Below, piece after piece: positions 10,320 to 21,822 of a stretch of 64,000 nt of DNA. Origin of the DNA: Platycnemis pennipes (Eukaryota; Arthropoda; Insecta; Odonata; Platycnemididae). The notes beneath the pieces were generated by a model that was given only the letters and a program-made list of their open reading frames with translations, searched no databases and had not been told where the DNA came from. Both the position numbers and the translations under genes were made by a program. Location of the stretch: contig OW121849.1 of the NCBI GenBank assembly GCA_933228895.1, positions 41,324,354 through 41,388,353 on the forward strand, written 5' to 3'. The first letter of the stretch is position 1, and each line of letters opens with the position of its first letter.

Positions 10320-11515
10320 CAATAACTCACTCAAAATACGTATCATTTCAGGGATCTAAAAGTGAATAGTACTCGTTGTTAATTTTGTATCATTAGAATA
10401 TGATAATTACCTCGAAATTTGAATTTACTTTCATATTATGCACAGTGAGGTTATAAAAAAAAGCGTGCTTGGCCGGTACTAAATTGGCACTTTTTCTTAC
10501 TAAAAACAATTAAAATATTAGATTTTATGCATTAATTGATTTGTAATATCTATTTGAATCAATGTTTGAGTTCATGGTCATAGTATCGTTACCCCGTCTT
10601 ACAATATTCGCATCTGTGAGCGGAAAAAAATAAAAAATAGTTATATACATAATTATTTAACTTTCCACTTTTATTTTAAGCAATGATGTGCAGTATTCCT
10701 ACATTCCATTTCATATTTCCCCTCTTCCCACTCAATGCTTCTTCTCTCCATTTCGTTAAGTACTTCTTTTAAATTGGCCTTTCCAGTGAGAGTTTTCTCT
10801 CCTCTCTTTATTTCAGTAAATATAGCTACTGCTAATTAGGTATGTTACCATTGATTACGTCCTTCAGTATCCAAAGGTCTCAAATATCTTAACACCCGCT
10901 AATTCTGGCTCAAAATTTCCTCTAGTGCCAATCCTTTCTTACTACCCCAGGTACCTAATGATTGCGTTAGTTTTCCGTTCATCGCCACTTCTATAATCCT
11001 CTCACGTGCAAGCAGAAATTTCATTGAATTTACTTTCATTCTCATTCCTTCAGTTCCAAGGTTCATAGCCATAAGGCGCAATGCTCCATGTCAAACTATG
11101 ACTTGATATATTCTAAACATCTCATCTACAGTGTCTTGTCATGGGACCTCTCCTGATAGAAATCAACTAAAGTAAAAATAGGTATTCCTGCAAATACCTT
11201 ATATACTATGAATGTCCATATTCTTTCAAAAAGCCATCCAAGAAACTCAATTGCCGCAACAGTACCAATTCAAGCTCTTCACTTTTGTACTTATTATTAT
11301 CTTTTACTTACACTGAGCGGAAATTTTATTCATTAGGCGATTTTCTGATGGTCACCTGTTCACAAAAGCAATTCTCCACACTGAAATAACATTATAAATG
11401 TACCTATATTTGATAAGAATCCTGCAAAGAAACTAGAGCATTCCATCTCTCGTTTTCTCACTGGGTAGGTAAGGCAACCAACATGACGGCAGGTTACAAA
11501 GCACCACTAAGGGTA
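10320..11515. other. AT-rich spacer with a doubtful LINE scrap (minus, 10899-11085)
   Basis: The minus frame at 10899-11081 reads GMRMKVNSMKF, then AMNGKLTQS and LGTWGS. This loosely matches the post-YADD segment of many LINE RTs (GM-IN--KTK, then LNG, then YLGS). Similarity is weak and there is no YADD. The rest shows no gene. Confidence 0.3.
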
Positions 11516-11519
11516 TTTG

Positions 11520-11775
11520 TGTAGTCGAGTAGACCTCATTGAGGAAGCAGGAGAGGTGAAGAAAAACCCGGCGTTGGTATTAGCCCGCCTTCAAAGAAAG
11601 GCCTCAAATGGTTCACACTTTGGGTCACAAAAGTCCCAACGGAATACTCAACTTGAAGAACTCTCTTAACATGGCACTCGGTTAGGGGCCCGTACTTCAG
11701 TGAAGAAACACTTTCGTTGGCGGAGTTCAGCCCAGGTTCTCCTGATGAGAAGCAAGTATTCTAACCGCCACACCA
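11520..11775 (-). repeat. tRNA-derived SINE, minus strand
   Basis: The head on the minus strand (TGGCGGTTAGAATAC, then GGGCTGAACTCC as a diverged B box) precedes a body with GGCTAATACCAACGCCGGG and a purine-rich end. The body aligns by eye with the copy at 22905-23135. Confidence 0.65.
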
Positions 11776-11779
11776 AACC

Positions 11780-12900
11780 AAATAATTCATTTTCTGCGAC
11801 CGCTCAATCAATTTTTCGATCACACATAAAGAGCCATATACTAGATAGTCCTGTGGGGGCTTGAAGGGATTGCATATGAGGGGCGGCGTCCTTTCCAAAT
11901 GATAATAGCATTTCATAAACTGCTGTAATTCAAGTGAAGCTACTTTAACGGTAAATTTGATTTACTTCAGGGCCTTAGTTTAAAAATAGGATTCGCAACA
12001 TTATTATTAACAAGAGAGTTGCTTTCTTTACATTAATGCATGCTTGGTGTTGGTTCATTCCCTGTCACTCACCCTTGTGGTGGCTTCCAGGGGGCTTTGT
12101 ATAGATGTGAACGTCGATGACTGCCCCGCGTGTATTGGCACGTGGACGGGAGAGAGACGCTGCTGTCGTCACTCTACGGGTTCCCTGCCATTACCTCTGG
12201 CGAGGAGACGGAAGCGGCCGCACGTGATCCTAGAGGGTCGTCTGGTTGGGGGAGACCTACATAGAGGTCAGGAGCGGTGGCGGATTAAAATTACCCACCG
12301 CGATCAGTTCCCACACAACGGTGCCGACCGGGGGCGAGAGAGAGAGAGAGGGAAGTGAATCCCATTCTTCGGTTATGAAACATAACGGCCCGCGCGGGAT
12401 TCGGGTGTACGGTTATAAATTCCCGATCATTTGATGGAAATTTCGACTTTTGTTGAGCCTCCCGGGTGATCTTACGCGCGTGATTCTTGGCGCGGTTATT
12501 AAATTCGAGGCTTTTCATTGACGGAACCTAACCGTTTCTCGAAATTTTGTTCAAACCTCTGCTGAAAGTCACGCTCCAGCGCCTTTCGCTGCTTTCCAAC
12601 ATTCCATCCAACGAAGTGAATTAGGAGATAATAACTGTAATTGAGCTGATACTACCCTACGATTATTAGGATTGAAACTATCGTCGTATCCCATGAGTGA
12701 AACTTAGGGGTAATATACATTTATCCGAATAATCTCAATAAAGTTTCCAATTTTCGGAATTTGAAGTGGAACTAGAAGAATAATGTAAATCACATAGACA
12801 ACTATGTATAATGCCAATAAAAAGTTCTAAGAAAAATATAATAAAAAGTAATCTTGATGAACAGTTCAACGTTTGAGGCTTCACTTTGTGGAATCACGAG
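11780..12900. other. Spacer with CpG-rich patch 12045-12480
   Basis: A short CpG-rich segment contains overlapping frames on both strands (12044-12358 plus and 12291-12518 minus) and a GA dinucleotide run near 12336-12350. No homology is recognised. The flanks are AT-rich. Confidence 0.35.
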
Positions 12901-12903
12901 ACT

Positions 12904-13066
12904 GAAAAAGAAAATTCACTTTGTACATCCCACACTACAGTTACGCCTATGGTTTCGACACTTTTATATAATAATCAAGGTACTTGATAATGACATAAAA
13001 GTGTCAAAACCATGGTCGAAGTAAATAAAACTTTAGTGTGGGATGTACAAAGAGATTTTTCTTTTC
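12904..13066. repeat. Foldback element with ~65-bp arms, Penelope-like 3' end
   Basis: Inverted segments pair in order: CTTTGTACATCCCACACTA (12919-12937) with its exact complement (13034-13052), and GGTTTCGACACTTTTAT (12951-12967) with 12995-13011 at one mismatch. The loop holds TTGATAATGACATAAAAGTG. The 'TGATAATG-ACAT-AAGTGTCGAAAC' style resembles the region past the endonuclease in Penelope-like elements. That family link is inferred; the inverted repeat is directly visible. Confidence 0.7.
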
Positions 13067-13079
13067 CAATTGATGAACA

Positions 13080-13200
13080 GTGTGAAACGAAGACGGAAGA
13101 TACTTGTTGGACATATCTCAAGGAACAATGATCTCAAATATAATCATCGAGGGAAAAGTGAATTGGATTAAGGACGTGAAAAGACATTGAACGAGATCTA
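13080..13200 (+). pseudogene. Scrap of RTE-like LINE C-terminus
   Basis: The plus strand reads RRRKILVGHISRNNDL and, after a frameshift, IIIEGK. This matches the GHI-RHD-L---IVEG block of LINE-C. It is short and badly decayed. Confidence 0.4.
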
Positions 13201-13245
13201 CAGAAAGACATGAGCTGATCTAAGAAAGCAATAAGGATTTTTCCG

Positions 13246-13731
13246 CTATGTTTCTCTACCTATGGATAGAGCTCCTATGAAAGAATCGATTTTCGCTTCA
13301 CTCGTTTTTCTCCGCCGAAGTTCGAACCAATGTAAAGCCAGTAATTCAGCCGCCACCTTAACCCGATCCTCAATTAAAACTTTTTTCGATGGGTAGAGTA
13401 TATAGATCACAAAAAGCATCACATACGACACTAAAAAATCCGATAAAAAACACACAACCAAAGAGGAAAAAATGCAAATTTTGAAAGATATTAACATCCA
13501 CGATCCCGGCCAGCCACTACTGAGCCTTACGCTGAGACATAGTGCCGAGAAAAATGAGAGTAGCGGACGAGAGTGACGTGTGGTGTGTTGGGTGCTCGGA
13601 ACAAAATCTGATACGGCAAGAACATTGCAACAGTCCTTGATGGGATCATCTCTCGTTTCACTGGCATCTAACGACAACGATGAAAGGGAGAGGGTTGGTT
13701 TTCTCGGTTGAAGTACAAACCTATATCTCAA
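13246..13731 (-). CDS. Hypothetical 161-codon frame with hydrophobic segment
   Basis: This is the longest non-transposon frame in the AT-rich part. From an internal Met, MLISFKICIFSSLVVCFLSD begins a strongly hydrophobic run that could be a signal peptide or membrane segment. A charged tail (about RVKVAAELLALHWFELRRRK) follows. A second minus frame about 740 bp away (14057-14248) starts MLIPFKLYFLAAFLV, and the first 21 bases after the ATG look alike. These may be decayed paralogous first exons, or chance. The upstream part of the frame overlaps a SINE on the other strand, so the first ATG is not credible. Confidence 0.25.
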   Translation of the reverse strand: MRYRFVLQPRKPTLSLSSLSLDASETRDDPIKDCCNVLAVSDFVPSTQHTTRHSRPLLSFFSALCLSVRLSSGWPGSWMLISFKICIFSSLVVCFLSDFLVSYVMLFVIYILYPSKKVLIEDRVKVAAELLALHWFELRRRKTSEAKIDSFIGALSIGRET

Positions 13732-13905
13732 AAGCCCTGTTTCGAGTCCGGGCAGTGGTAGAGATTAGTTATATTGTTGTATGCGGGGCACTTCATGTTT
13801 GGTACTCAGTCAGTTAGATGGTATATTAAATCGTGGATCCTTTGTAGTCTTTAGTTAAGGGTAGACTAATGCCTAGTTTCTCTCCCTTCTTCCTCTATTT
13901 CAAAG
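13700..13905 (+). repeat. tRNA-derived SINE, plus strand
   Basis: A B-box-like GTTTCGAGTCCGGGCAGTGG near 13739 is followed by the shared body, ending GGGTAGACTAATGCC and TTTCTCTCCCTTCTTCC. Box A is poor. The order matches the copy at 15175-15415. Confidence 0.6.
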
Positions 13906-13909
13906 AAAC

Positions 13910-14500
13910 ATAACTCTACCCAGCTATCCTTATTAATAATAATATATAATAGCGCAATGTTTTTGGAAGAACGATTGGGGAAAAAACTGAGGCATTTTAT
14001 GAAATTAAATTACCAAAACCAATCGAGGAAATGTCCATATGGCATGTACTTTTCATTTAATGGATTCTCACATTCAACATAAAAATGTGTAAGCAATTGC
14101 AGGGAATCTCCAGGCCTCGCAGTCCTATTGAAATTAGTGAAGATGATCTATTCACCCTATGTGACCTCGCTTTTTCGTCAATTATATTGTTACATCTGGT
14201 GTAAACCAAAAACGCTGCCAAAAAATATAATTTGAAAGGAATCAACATCCATTATTCCTACGTCAGAAAATGCATAAATGACTACATTTAAGTATACAAT
14301 ACATATTCAAGTAATTCCATAGATCTAAAATCCAAATTTGGTAGAAAACCTCAAGGATGTAATTTTCAATATAGATCACTGATAGGTTATGCATAAAAGC
14401 AATCGCCAGTTGTAAATCATTTTCACACAGAGATCAACCCCCTTACCACTCAGCTACGGAGCTATTTTCCAAATATTCTTGGCGATGTCTCTTTTGGTAC
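13910..14500. other. AT-rich spacer; short minus frame with signal-like start
   Basis: The minus frame 14057-14248 (63 codons) begins MLIPFKLYFLAAFLVYTRC, which resembles a signal peptide. It is compared with 13246-13731 in that entry. A tRNA-like CCGTAGCTGAGTGGTAAGGG occurs on the minus strand at about 14436-14458 without a convincing B box. Confidence 0.3.
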
Positions 14501-14504
14501 TCAG

Positions 14505-14600
14505 TGTAAGTAAAGTTTAGGGCATGTTTGTAATGCATATTTGGTGAAAATTCACCTCCTGCCATACACCCTCGCGGTTGCTTGAAGGGTATTTAGTCAA
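14505..14600 (+). mobile_element. LINE-B 3' UTR fragment, plus strand
   Basis: It contains the UTR core CCTGCCATACACCCTCGCGG followed by a diverged TTGCTTGAAGGGTATTTAGT. The hexamer tail is eroded. No coding part remains. Confidence 0.7.
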
Positions 14601-15172
14601 TTACATATTATTATCTCCACGAATATCGATGAACGGGGCTCGATCGAGAGTATTGTTGGCTCCCCTCACTCTTGGGGGAGTCTTCATTCAGATGAAGCCA
14701 AGAGGGAAGATCAAAAAAACCACCCGACCAGCCTATCTGAGGAGGAGGAATACACACCACCTCTCTCACTGAAAGTCATCGGCCGTCCCCGATTCCCATC
14801 GTGGGGAAGCAGCGAGGCGCTTTTTGGGAGCTCACTGGCGTCCGGCTGGATGACTCCGCACATTCAGGCGGGCAGGAGGATATCCTCACAAAAGACAAGC
14901 CTCTATCATTAACGGAGACGGGATGGTCGGTCTCTCTATGGGTCGACTTGGGGCAGCGGCGGCGGCGGCGGCGACGGCGGCAGGCTCAACGGCGATTCCG
15001 AGCGGGTAGGGGACACCACCTTCACTGCACACCTCGCCACACGTGGCGTCGACGGCGCTGCTTCCCTTCTGGAAGGGGGTGGGCTGTAGAAGCTGGATGC
15101 GCCGCCGTGGATATTCTGGCGGGAAACTTCTCGCCCCGATTTGGAAGGCGTAAATAAGTAATTTTGGCGTCG
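14600..15172. other. GC-rich island with (CGG)n run
   Basis: A CGG trinucleotide run at 14951-14983 lies in a CpG-rich segment. A 118-codon plus frame (14801-15157) and an 84-codon minus frame (14936-15190) overlap and are low-complexity (Arg or Pro/Ser rich), as expected from composition. A promoter or first exon is possible but unproven. Confidence 0.4.
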
Positions 15173-15174
15173 GC

Positions 15175-15415
15175 TTGGAGTCGCAGTCAAAGTACTAGCG
15201 GCTGACCCGGTGGGCCCGGGTTCGAATCTGGCAGTGGCAGGTCTATTTAATCGATTAACTGGCTCATACTTGATTGTTTTGTGAAGAGCTTTCGAGTGCA
15301 GTCGACGACTATTAGTAGTCGTGGCCCCCTTGGCGCCTTACGAAGAACAGGCTAATGCCAACGCGAGATTTCTCTACCTTTCCTCAATACCCATCCGTTT
15401 CCATCCTTGTATGTA
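15175..15415 (+). repeat. tRNA-derived SINE, plus strand
   Basis: A strong B box, CGGGTTCGAATCTGGCAGTG (15219-15238), sits about 35 bp after a box-A-like AGTCAAAGTACTAGCGGC. The body contains a small perfect hairpin CGACTATTAGTAGTCG and CTTGGCGCCTTACGAAGAAC, then AGGCTAATGCCAACGCGAG. It directly precedes a LINE-B copy. Confidence 0.7.
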
Positions 15416-15718
15416 CCTGTCCTCCCGGTCTGAAACGCTTGAAGTGCGGGTACATGGTATAACGCGGCGGTACAAAAATCTTTAAAACAACAGAGAATTT
15501 GCCATGCTAGACTAAAAAAAGCGCGAAAAGAAACACCCCCTCTTGAGGTTAATAAAATCATTATAAATTATAAAACTTCCAAACACTTTGCGAAAAAAGA
15601 ATGTCGAAGAGCCTTAGCTGACTTTAAAAGTTAAATTATAGAGAAGTATTTGAATTAAAATCCAAAAGCGTTTTGGCCGAATGTAAGAGAAGTTCAAGGA
15701 AATACATCTACTATAGAA

Positions 15719-16333
15719 ATGCTTAGGGACGATAAAGGAGAAAAAATAAATGATAGTCTGGAAAAAGCTGATAAGTTAAACACATATTTCCAAAGCGTTT
15801 TCACTACCAGCACTTTAGATCCAATTGAACCACGAAATAAACATTTCAAACATCCGATGCATGAAATCGCTATTGAGTCTCGCGGTATAGAGAATCAACG
15901 AAAAAACATAAACACCAATAAATCCCTCGGCCCTGACCAAATTCCGGCACGCGTTTATAAAACACTAGCATCAGAAATATCACCTTACTTAGAAATAATA
16001 TTTCGTAAATCGTTATCTGAGCATGTGGTTCCCAAGGACTGGAAAATGGCTACTATGACACCTTTATTCAAATCCGGCGATAGAGAAGATCCTAGCAACT
16101 ACAGACCTATCTCACTAACATCGATATCGTGTAAGATAATGGAACATATAATAGTTAGTTCGATTATGGAACACTTGGATAGAGAAAATTTGTTATCTAA
16201 TAACCAACACGGTTTCCGAAAATCGAAGTCATGCGAAACGCAATTGGCACTCTTTGTTCACCACTTATTGGTTTCGGGAGAAAATAATGCTCAGGTTGAT
16301 GCCATATTACTCGTTTTAAAAAAAAACCTTTGA
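15719..16333 (+). pseudogene. LINE-B RT, N-terminal half
   Basis: The 204 codons hold SLGPDQIPARVYKTL (about 69), PKDWKMATMTPLFKSG, NYRPISLTSISCK (about 127) and QHGFRKSKSCETQ (about 163). At motif A the expected VDAIFLDFKKAFD is replaced by VDAILLVLKKNL because of a frameshift, so the catalytic Asp is lost from this frame. Confidence 0.88.
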
Positions 16334-16352
16334 TAAAGTACCTCATGACAGA

Positions 16353-16799
16353 TTGCTCTTAAAGCCAGAGAGTTACGGTTTATATAAACACATAGTATGC
16401 TGGATTAATCAATTCTTAGTTGACCGCGAACAGAGAGTTGATATAGAGGGTGTGATAGGCCCACTTTTATTTCTTTTATATATCAATGACCTCGGCAGTG
16501 TTGTAGTAAACAGCAGAATTCGGATTTTCGCAAATGATGCAGTAGTGTATAGAGAAATTAGTAGTCCGGGAGACAAGGCATCGTTAGAAAAGGACATCGT
16601 AGCAATTCAGGCGTGGTGCGATATATGGAAACTACAACTGAACATAAAAAAGTGCGTGACAGTAAATTTATGGAAAAGGAAAAACTCTATAGAAAGAAAC
16701 TATATGATTCAAGGTACGGAATTAGTAAACGTGCTTAGGGGTGACACTTACTCCGGATCTATCATGGGGGAAACATCAGGGAAATGTGCAGTCAAGTAA
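16353..16799 (+). pseudogene. LINE-B RT, C-terminal half with mutated catalytic box
   Basis: The frame continues RT after motif A. DREQRVDIEG jumps to VIGPLLFLLYINDL, so about 20 codons including SGVPQGS are gone. The catalytic box, normally FADD, reads FANDAVVY, which removes one active-site Asp. Two independent losses show that this copy is dead. Confidence 0.88.
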
Positions 16800-17035
16800 A
16801 TAGAAAGTTGGGGTTTATTAAAAGAATATTAGGGAAAAGCGAGGAGAGGGTGAAGGAACGTTGCTATTTTTCAATTGTTAGGCCACACTTAAAATATGCT
16901 GCGAGCATATGGGACCCTTATGAAGCAGGCTTAATTTACGAATTAGATCGAGTACAACGAAGAGCAGCGAGATATGTAAAAGGGTGTTACGATAGGGAAA
17001 GCAGTGTATCTGGTATGTTAGCCGAATTGGGATGA
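16784..17035 (+). pseudogene. LINE-B C-terminal block
   Basis: The frame has VNRKLGFIKRILGK, then VRPHLKYAASIWDPYEAGLI and LDRVQRRAARYVKGCYDR, the LINE-B C-terminal signature. It stops at LAELG because the Trp codon of the usual LGWESL is TGA. The same frame reads on after the stop through SQRRLNYRLNLLGKF to about 17260. Confidence 0.88.
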
Positions 17036-17609
17036 GAATCGCTGTCACAACGCAGGCTGAATTATAGACTTAATCTTCTGGGAAAATTTAAGGAGGGACT
17101 TTTCATTAATGACGTTAATCATATACTGCTTGCTGCGACTTATTATGGTAGGCTCAATAATACTAATAAAATTAAGGAGATAGATTGGAGGACGGACAGG
17201 TTTAAAATGCCATTTTTTCCGCGTAAGATTCGAGATCAGAACGTTAGACATCGCGTAAATCGGTAATAATTATAAAGGTAATATTCAGAGTAGGTCGATA
17301 GTATTTTTTTTATTTCCTGCATGTTCAAATCAAGGTGTGACTCGCATGCATTGCTTTTTTTTGCATGAATGATTATCTACGAAATTGTTGTCGGGTTTCA
17401 AGGCATGCGTGTAATTCGTGGGTGTGTCAATAAGGATTGGGATTTGGTAGTTTTTTTTCTTTTTTCACCTACTTACTTTTAAAGGTGAAGTGTTTTTTTT
17501 TGTAATGTTCATTTTTGTTTGTTGTGTCAATGTTCCTGGTGTGGATGCACCCCCTGCCACAACCCTCAAGGTGGCTTGCAGGGTATGTCGTAGATATAGA
17601 TATATAGAG

Positions 17610-20600
17610 TTGAAAACTAAAGATAATGATGAAAGAATTCCGGAGTAGGAAGCTGAAATATAAAAGAGAAGTTATTATTTCGGCGGACGCCTCCACGCAG
17701 CACTATGTACCTTCTGCGCCTCCTCCTAATGCTACACCATAGCGGACAGGTATGTACTTTGCATCTTCACAGCAATACACCGCCACGGCGCACGGTGTAG
17801 GTGAAGTAAGTTGGTGATGTGCTGCTACCTGGAAGGTGGCGTGGTGCTATGGCTTGCGAGGGCCGAGCCACCGATTATAATACCGAGCCTTTCAAGCCAT
17901 CACGGAAGAAAGGTGTTCCAGTTTTAATAATAATATCTGCTAAATGCTTGTATATTGCTGTTAATGCAGATAATGATCCTGCTGAAACCCTAAAGAGACA
18001 TATTGGTCTAAAGCATTTGTATCTTTTACAGAATTTGTATTTTTTTCCTTTTATCCTCACAGAAACTGTAAATAAGCTCTATTCGATTTCATTTTCTGCA
18101 ACTAAGGAATTTTAGTTTTCATTGGGTGCATCGAAGTATGTCGTGATTTTTATCTCCTAGACTTAAAGTATAATACAGTTTAGTTTTAAAATCAGAGCAA
18201 AAAAATCATAAAAGATTCCTTATTCTGTAAAGGAAACTATACCTAACATCTTCATAATACCAAGCTCTTTTTTAATTTGGGGCATTATTTATTTTTTCGG
18301 TATTAACTCCTAATATATGCTGCAGTCTTCCACTACTTCTAGAGTGTAGCGTTTCGACCGGTATCTTTATTATTACATCAGTATATACTGTAGTACACTC
18401 AAAAATGTATCGCAGTCGTCACGACGAGGATGTACCTTTTCTTCCGTAAAAAAGTTACGAGTGGATGAGGGTGGAGTGCCCTATCCGCGTGAGTGTGCAA
18501 CTTCTTCTCTTCGAATACTTCTGATGGAAGAAGGTCACCCTTATGCATTAGATTTAATGTTGCGGGAAGTCACCCACCGAGAGCGCATCCATTATTTCGT
18601 GATTTCGGAGCGCTGGCAAATCTTGGAGGGAAATATCCCGTGGAACGAAGACCTCACGAGTCACGAGTAATATTTGGGGTCACCACGAGTCGATTTTGAG
18701 TGAGGGCTGGACGGTAATCTTCCCCCAGGCCGTCGCCGGTTTCCTGTTGCCATATAATAGCCTCGGTCAATGCGTCCACAGCTCAGCATGAAAACCCGCT
18801 AGCCGCCAGTGGCGATGGACATCCTGGCACTGATCTATTACGTAGGTACACTGTGACACGTGTAACAAAGCCAGCGGACCGTTAAGAACGAGCTTAACAA
18901 TGCTTCTTGATGTGACAAGAAAATCCATGCTCATTGAGTTTTCCCGCCGATATGATTGCGAGCAATGTGCAGAGCATATGATTATATTTCATGTCATTCC
19001 TTTGAGAATTAAAACCTCATAGTTCCTTAAAATACATCTTAGACTGGCTAGGTAGTAAAGATTAATCAATCAACATTTAGTACTCAACTTTATTTAATTC
19101 ATTATACCTAATTATCACGCATGAAACACCAAAAAATTCTATAGTGCAGCAACACTTTAAAAGATTTTAATATTTAATAAGCGGAAAGTTATATCTTGAT
19201 TAATTACTCTCATTTATGACCTGTGTTACTGATTCAATGGAGTCTGATTAGGAATCATCACATGGTACTTAGAAGGAATCTAACCCTTATCGTCATCTTT
19301 CTTATGTTTCGATTTCTTTTTTTCCCTGAAGAAGGTCTTCGTTTCGGGGAAAACTGCTTTTCTAAGTAAAAGATACCTTGATGAAGTTATTTTCGTACAA
19401 TCAAGCCAAATTTTGCTGAGAAAATAATATACCTCTGAAAATATTCAGAGAGAATTACCTTAAGTCCCCTGTGTTGTCGGAAATATCATTCAAAATACCT
19501 GCAGCAAGGTTAGGTATTTCATGACATATATATGCGGGCCTCTACGTGCGATTATAATTGTAACCTTGGTTATCGATGAGATGTAAAAATTAAGGTGCTA
19601 TAATTGTCTACCGTGAGTTGAATTACTACCCTGAGTAACGATGGGGAAAAACAACTATCAGCATATAAGTACTTGACTTCTCCTGATCTGTCCTCAGTAG
19701 TACTTCGTATAGATACAACCGTGATGTGAATATTACTACTATTGCATCAATCTCAAATTAGTTAGATGTATGAATTTTTCCGGTAACTTAGGTCTGCCGT
19801 GCGCCCTTACATACTTGGCCAACTAACCTGTCACTCAAGTTGCCATGCGAAACTTCATGGTCGTTTGTTCGAATTTTTAAACGAGCAGATTTTCACTACA
19901 TATCGTGGGTACATTAGTAATTTTAATGGTATATGATGCTAAGTTAATTCTTTCCATGGATGAGAGTGGTGATAAATTTCAATATTAAACTAAGAACAGA
20001 TACTAATGAAATGGATGAGCATTACCCGTAAGGACTCCAATACTTTTGCAGACGTTAAAATCCAGAAAACTTTAAATATATAAATTTCAAGCAAAGATAA
20101 ACTAGGTGAATAATCGAGGAGGTAGTGCGTAAATGTTTCAGACTAGTAGCTCCAATTTTTGCACAGTATTTCGGATAAAAGTTGAGATGGCGCCGAGCAT
20201 ATCAAAAGCCGATTGTTTCGAGAAGATGGGAATTTGATCAGAATAAAGAAACAGCTGGATCCCTTAGCTGTAATAATGTGACGATTCATGAATTTCACTG
20301 ACGTGGAGGGTGGGGGTGTGAAAGCTGAACACGGAAGATGGAGGAAAGAATACATTGCAGGCCCGTGCGTTGGTCAGGCAAAGAGTGGAGTTGGTGAAAT
20401 TGACAGAAGGAATAGCATACAAACATGTACTGGCATCAATGTGAGTAGAAGGAAGCCTTTTTGGAGGAAATCAGAAAAATGAAGGAAATGGTAGTTGATG
20501 CAAATAACAAAGAGACGTGGAATGATGAGGTTCATGGTGTAAATAAGTATACTATTTAGGGGGAAAATAGAAAATAATAGCCCCGAAACAACCGTAGGAG

Positions 20601-21065
20601 AAACGACTTAATGGATCTTTAAATATTTCAAATAAAAAAATCGTAATTTGAACCACCTTTCAAAGAACTGCTGAAGTAAAATGATGTATATCTTTAGTTT
20701 GGACAGCATAATAACTTATAAAAAGGAGTGCATATCACTAATAAAAGAGGTACTATTAATTTTACGCTACAACATTAAAGTCCCCTCGACAATGTAATAT
20801 TTTAAACTCGTGTGTCATGTAAAAAGAGCTGGAATTTAACAAGACCCTACGTTTACAAAAATCGTTTTGTTTCCCATAATTTAGCAAGATGTATGGCACA
20901 ATATATGAATATCAGGAGAAATTAATGAATGAATGGAGGGTGAGTAGCTACAGTGGCATACATCACACCATATTCTGTTCGTTGAAATATATCACGAAAG
21001 CTGTAATACTAAAATAATGATAATATGAGACTATCAATAGTTGATTTCTCATGAATCAAGTTTTA
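17610..21065. other. Long spacer, no recognised gene
   Basis: This is mostly AT-rich with scattered short frames (17819-18115, 18461-18670 and 20143-20482 among them) and no known motif. A stretch at about 18330-18400, GTTTCGACCGGT on the plus strand, loosely resembles a Penelope-like 3' end. A moderately GC-rich patch at 18700-18880 has no frame of interest. Confidence 0.4.
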
Positions 21066-21069
21066 TCGT

Positions 21070-21500
21070 ACTCATATGTTCTCCAAAGTTGACGGTGAGC
21101 TTGCTCTTCGAGTGAAGACGGAGTCTCGCCACAAAACTATTTCCAGGCGGCACCGAAAAAAAAGGATGGAAAAAAATGCGTGGCCTTTCCCGCCACTCAT
21201 TCCCCCAAGTTTCCAGTCAGCCGAGAGAGTAGGTACGGGGTACGTGTTAACTGAGGCCCGAGCCACGCCGCGGCGCCAGCACCTTCCCCAAATTGACTCC
21301 CTCCTGTATTTGGAGCAAAGGAGTCCAAAAGGCCAATGACACCACGTTCCCTCTACGAAACGTGGAACGTGACTGATCTTACCGACCGGTGAGGCGGACG
21401 CGAGACACATCGCGGCCGAAGAAGCTTCGAGGTGGGCACACGCAATGCCACGGAATTCTCTGGAAAAGTACTCGCGATGGAGAAATATAGTGATCATTCA
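21070..21500. other. GC-rich island, hypothetical frames on both strands
   Basis: A minus frame of 141 codons (21072-21497) and a plus frame of 87 codons (21076-21339) overlap. The minus frame has Cys- and Trp-rich stretches but no domain I recognise. Coding, promoter or compositional origin cannot be separated by eye. Confidence 0.3.
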
Positions 21501-21822
21501 CCTCCTTAAGCGTGAAGTCAGACTGTGGGGCCTCTAAAACTGAAAGAGCGGTGAATGAACGATTGCGTCATACACTTTTTTACGTGAGACTCGACAAAAG
21601 CCGAATTTTTACGGAAGTGACCGATGCCAACTGAATTTTTTTAGGCCCCCACCTATAAATTACAGCAAGTGAATGGGATTCAAATGAATAAGGTTTGATC
21701 GCAGGACGAGACAGTGTGCTGTAAATAGCAGCCATGTTTGTAAGCATCGTTACTATACCTGTTTATCCACATTATTAGAAGAATTAGGTTTGGATTCACT
21801 ATCGAATATTAAAGCAGAGAAT

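Larger units (their letters stand above)
15445..17605 (+). mobile_element. LINE-B: longest copy, RT to hexamer tail, broken
   Basis: Coding traces begin with WYNAAVQKSLKQQRICHARL (linker between endonuclease and RT), continue through RT and the C-terminal block, and end in the UTR CCCTGCCACAACCCTCAAGG and a GTAGAT-like tail at about 17605. The endonuclease is missing. Breaks: stops in the linker, a frameshift in a poly(A) run at 16318-16326, a small deletion removing the GVPQGS box, and TGG to TGA at 17033-17035. Confidence 0.9.

Noticed and set aside
14936..15190. Proline-rich minus frame
   Set aside because: It is the antisense of a CGG repeat and overlaps a SINE; no independent support.
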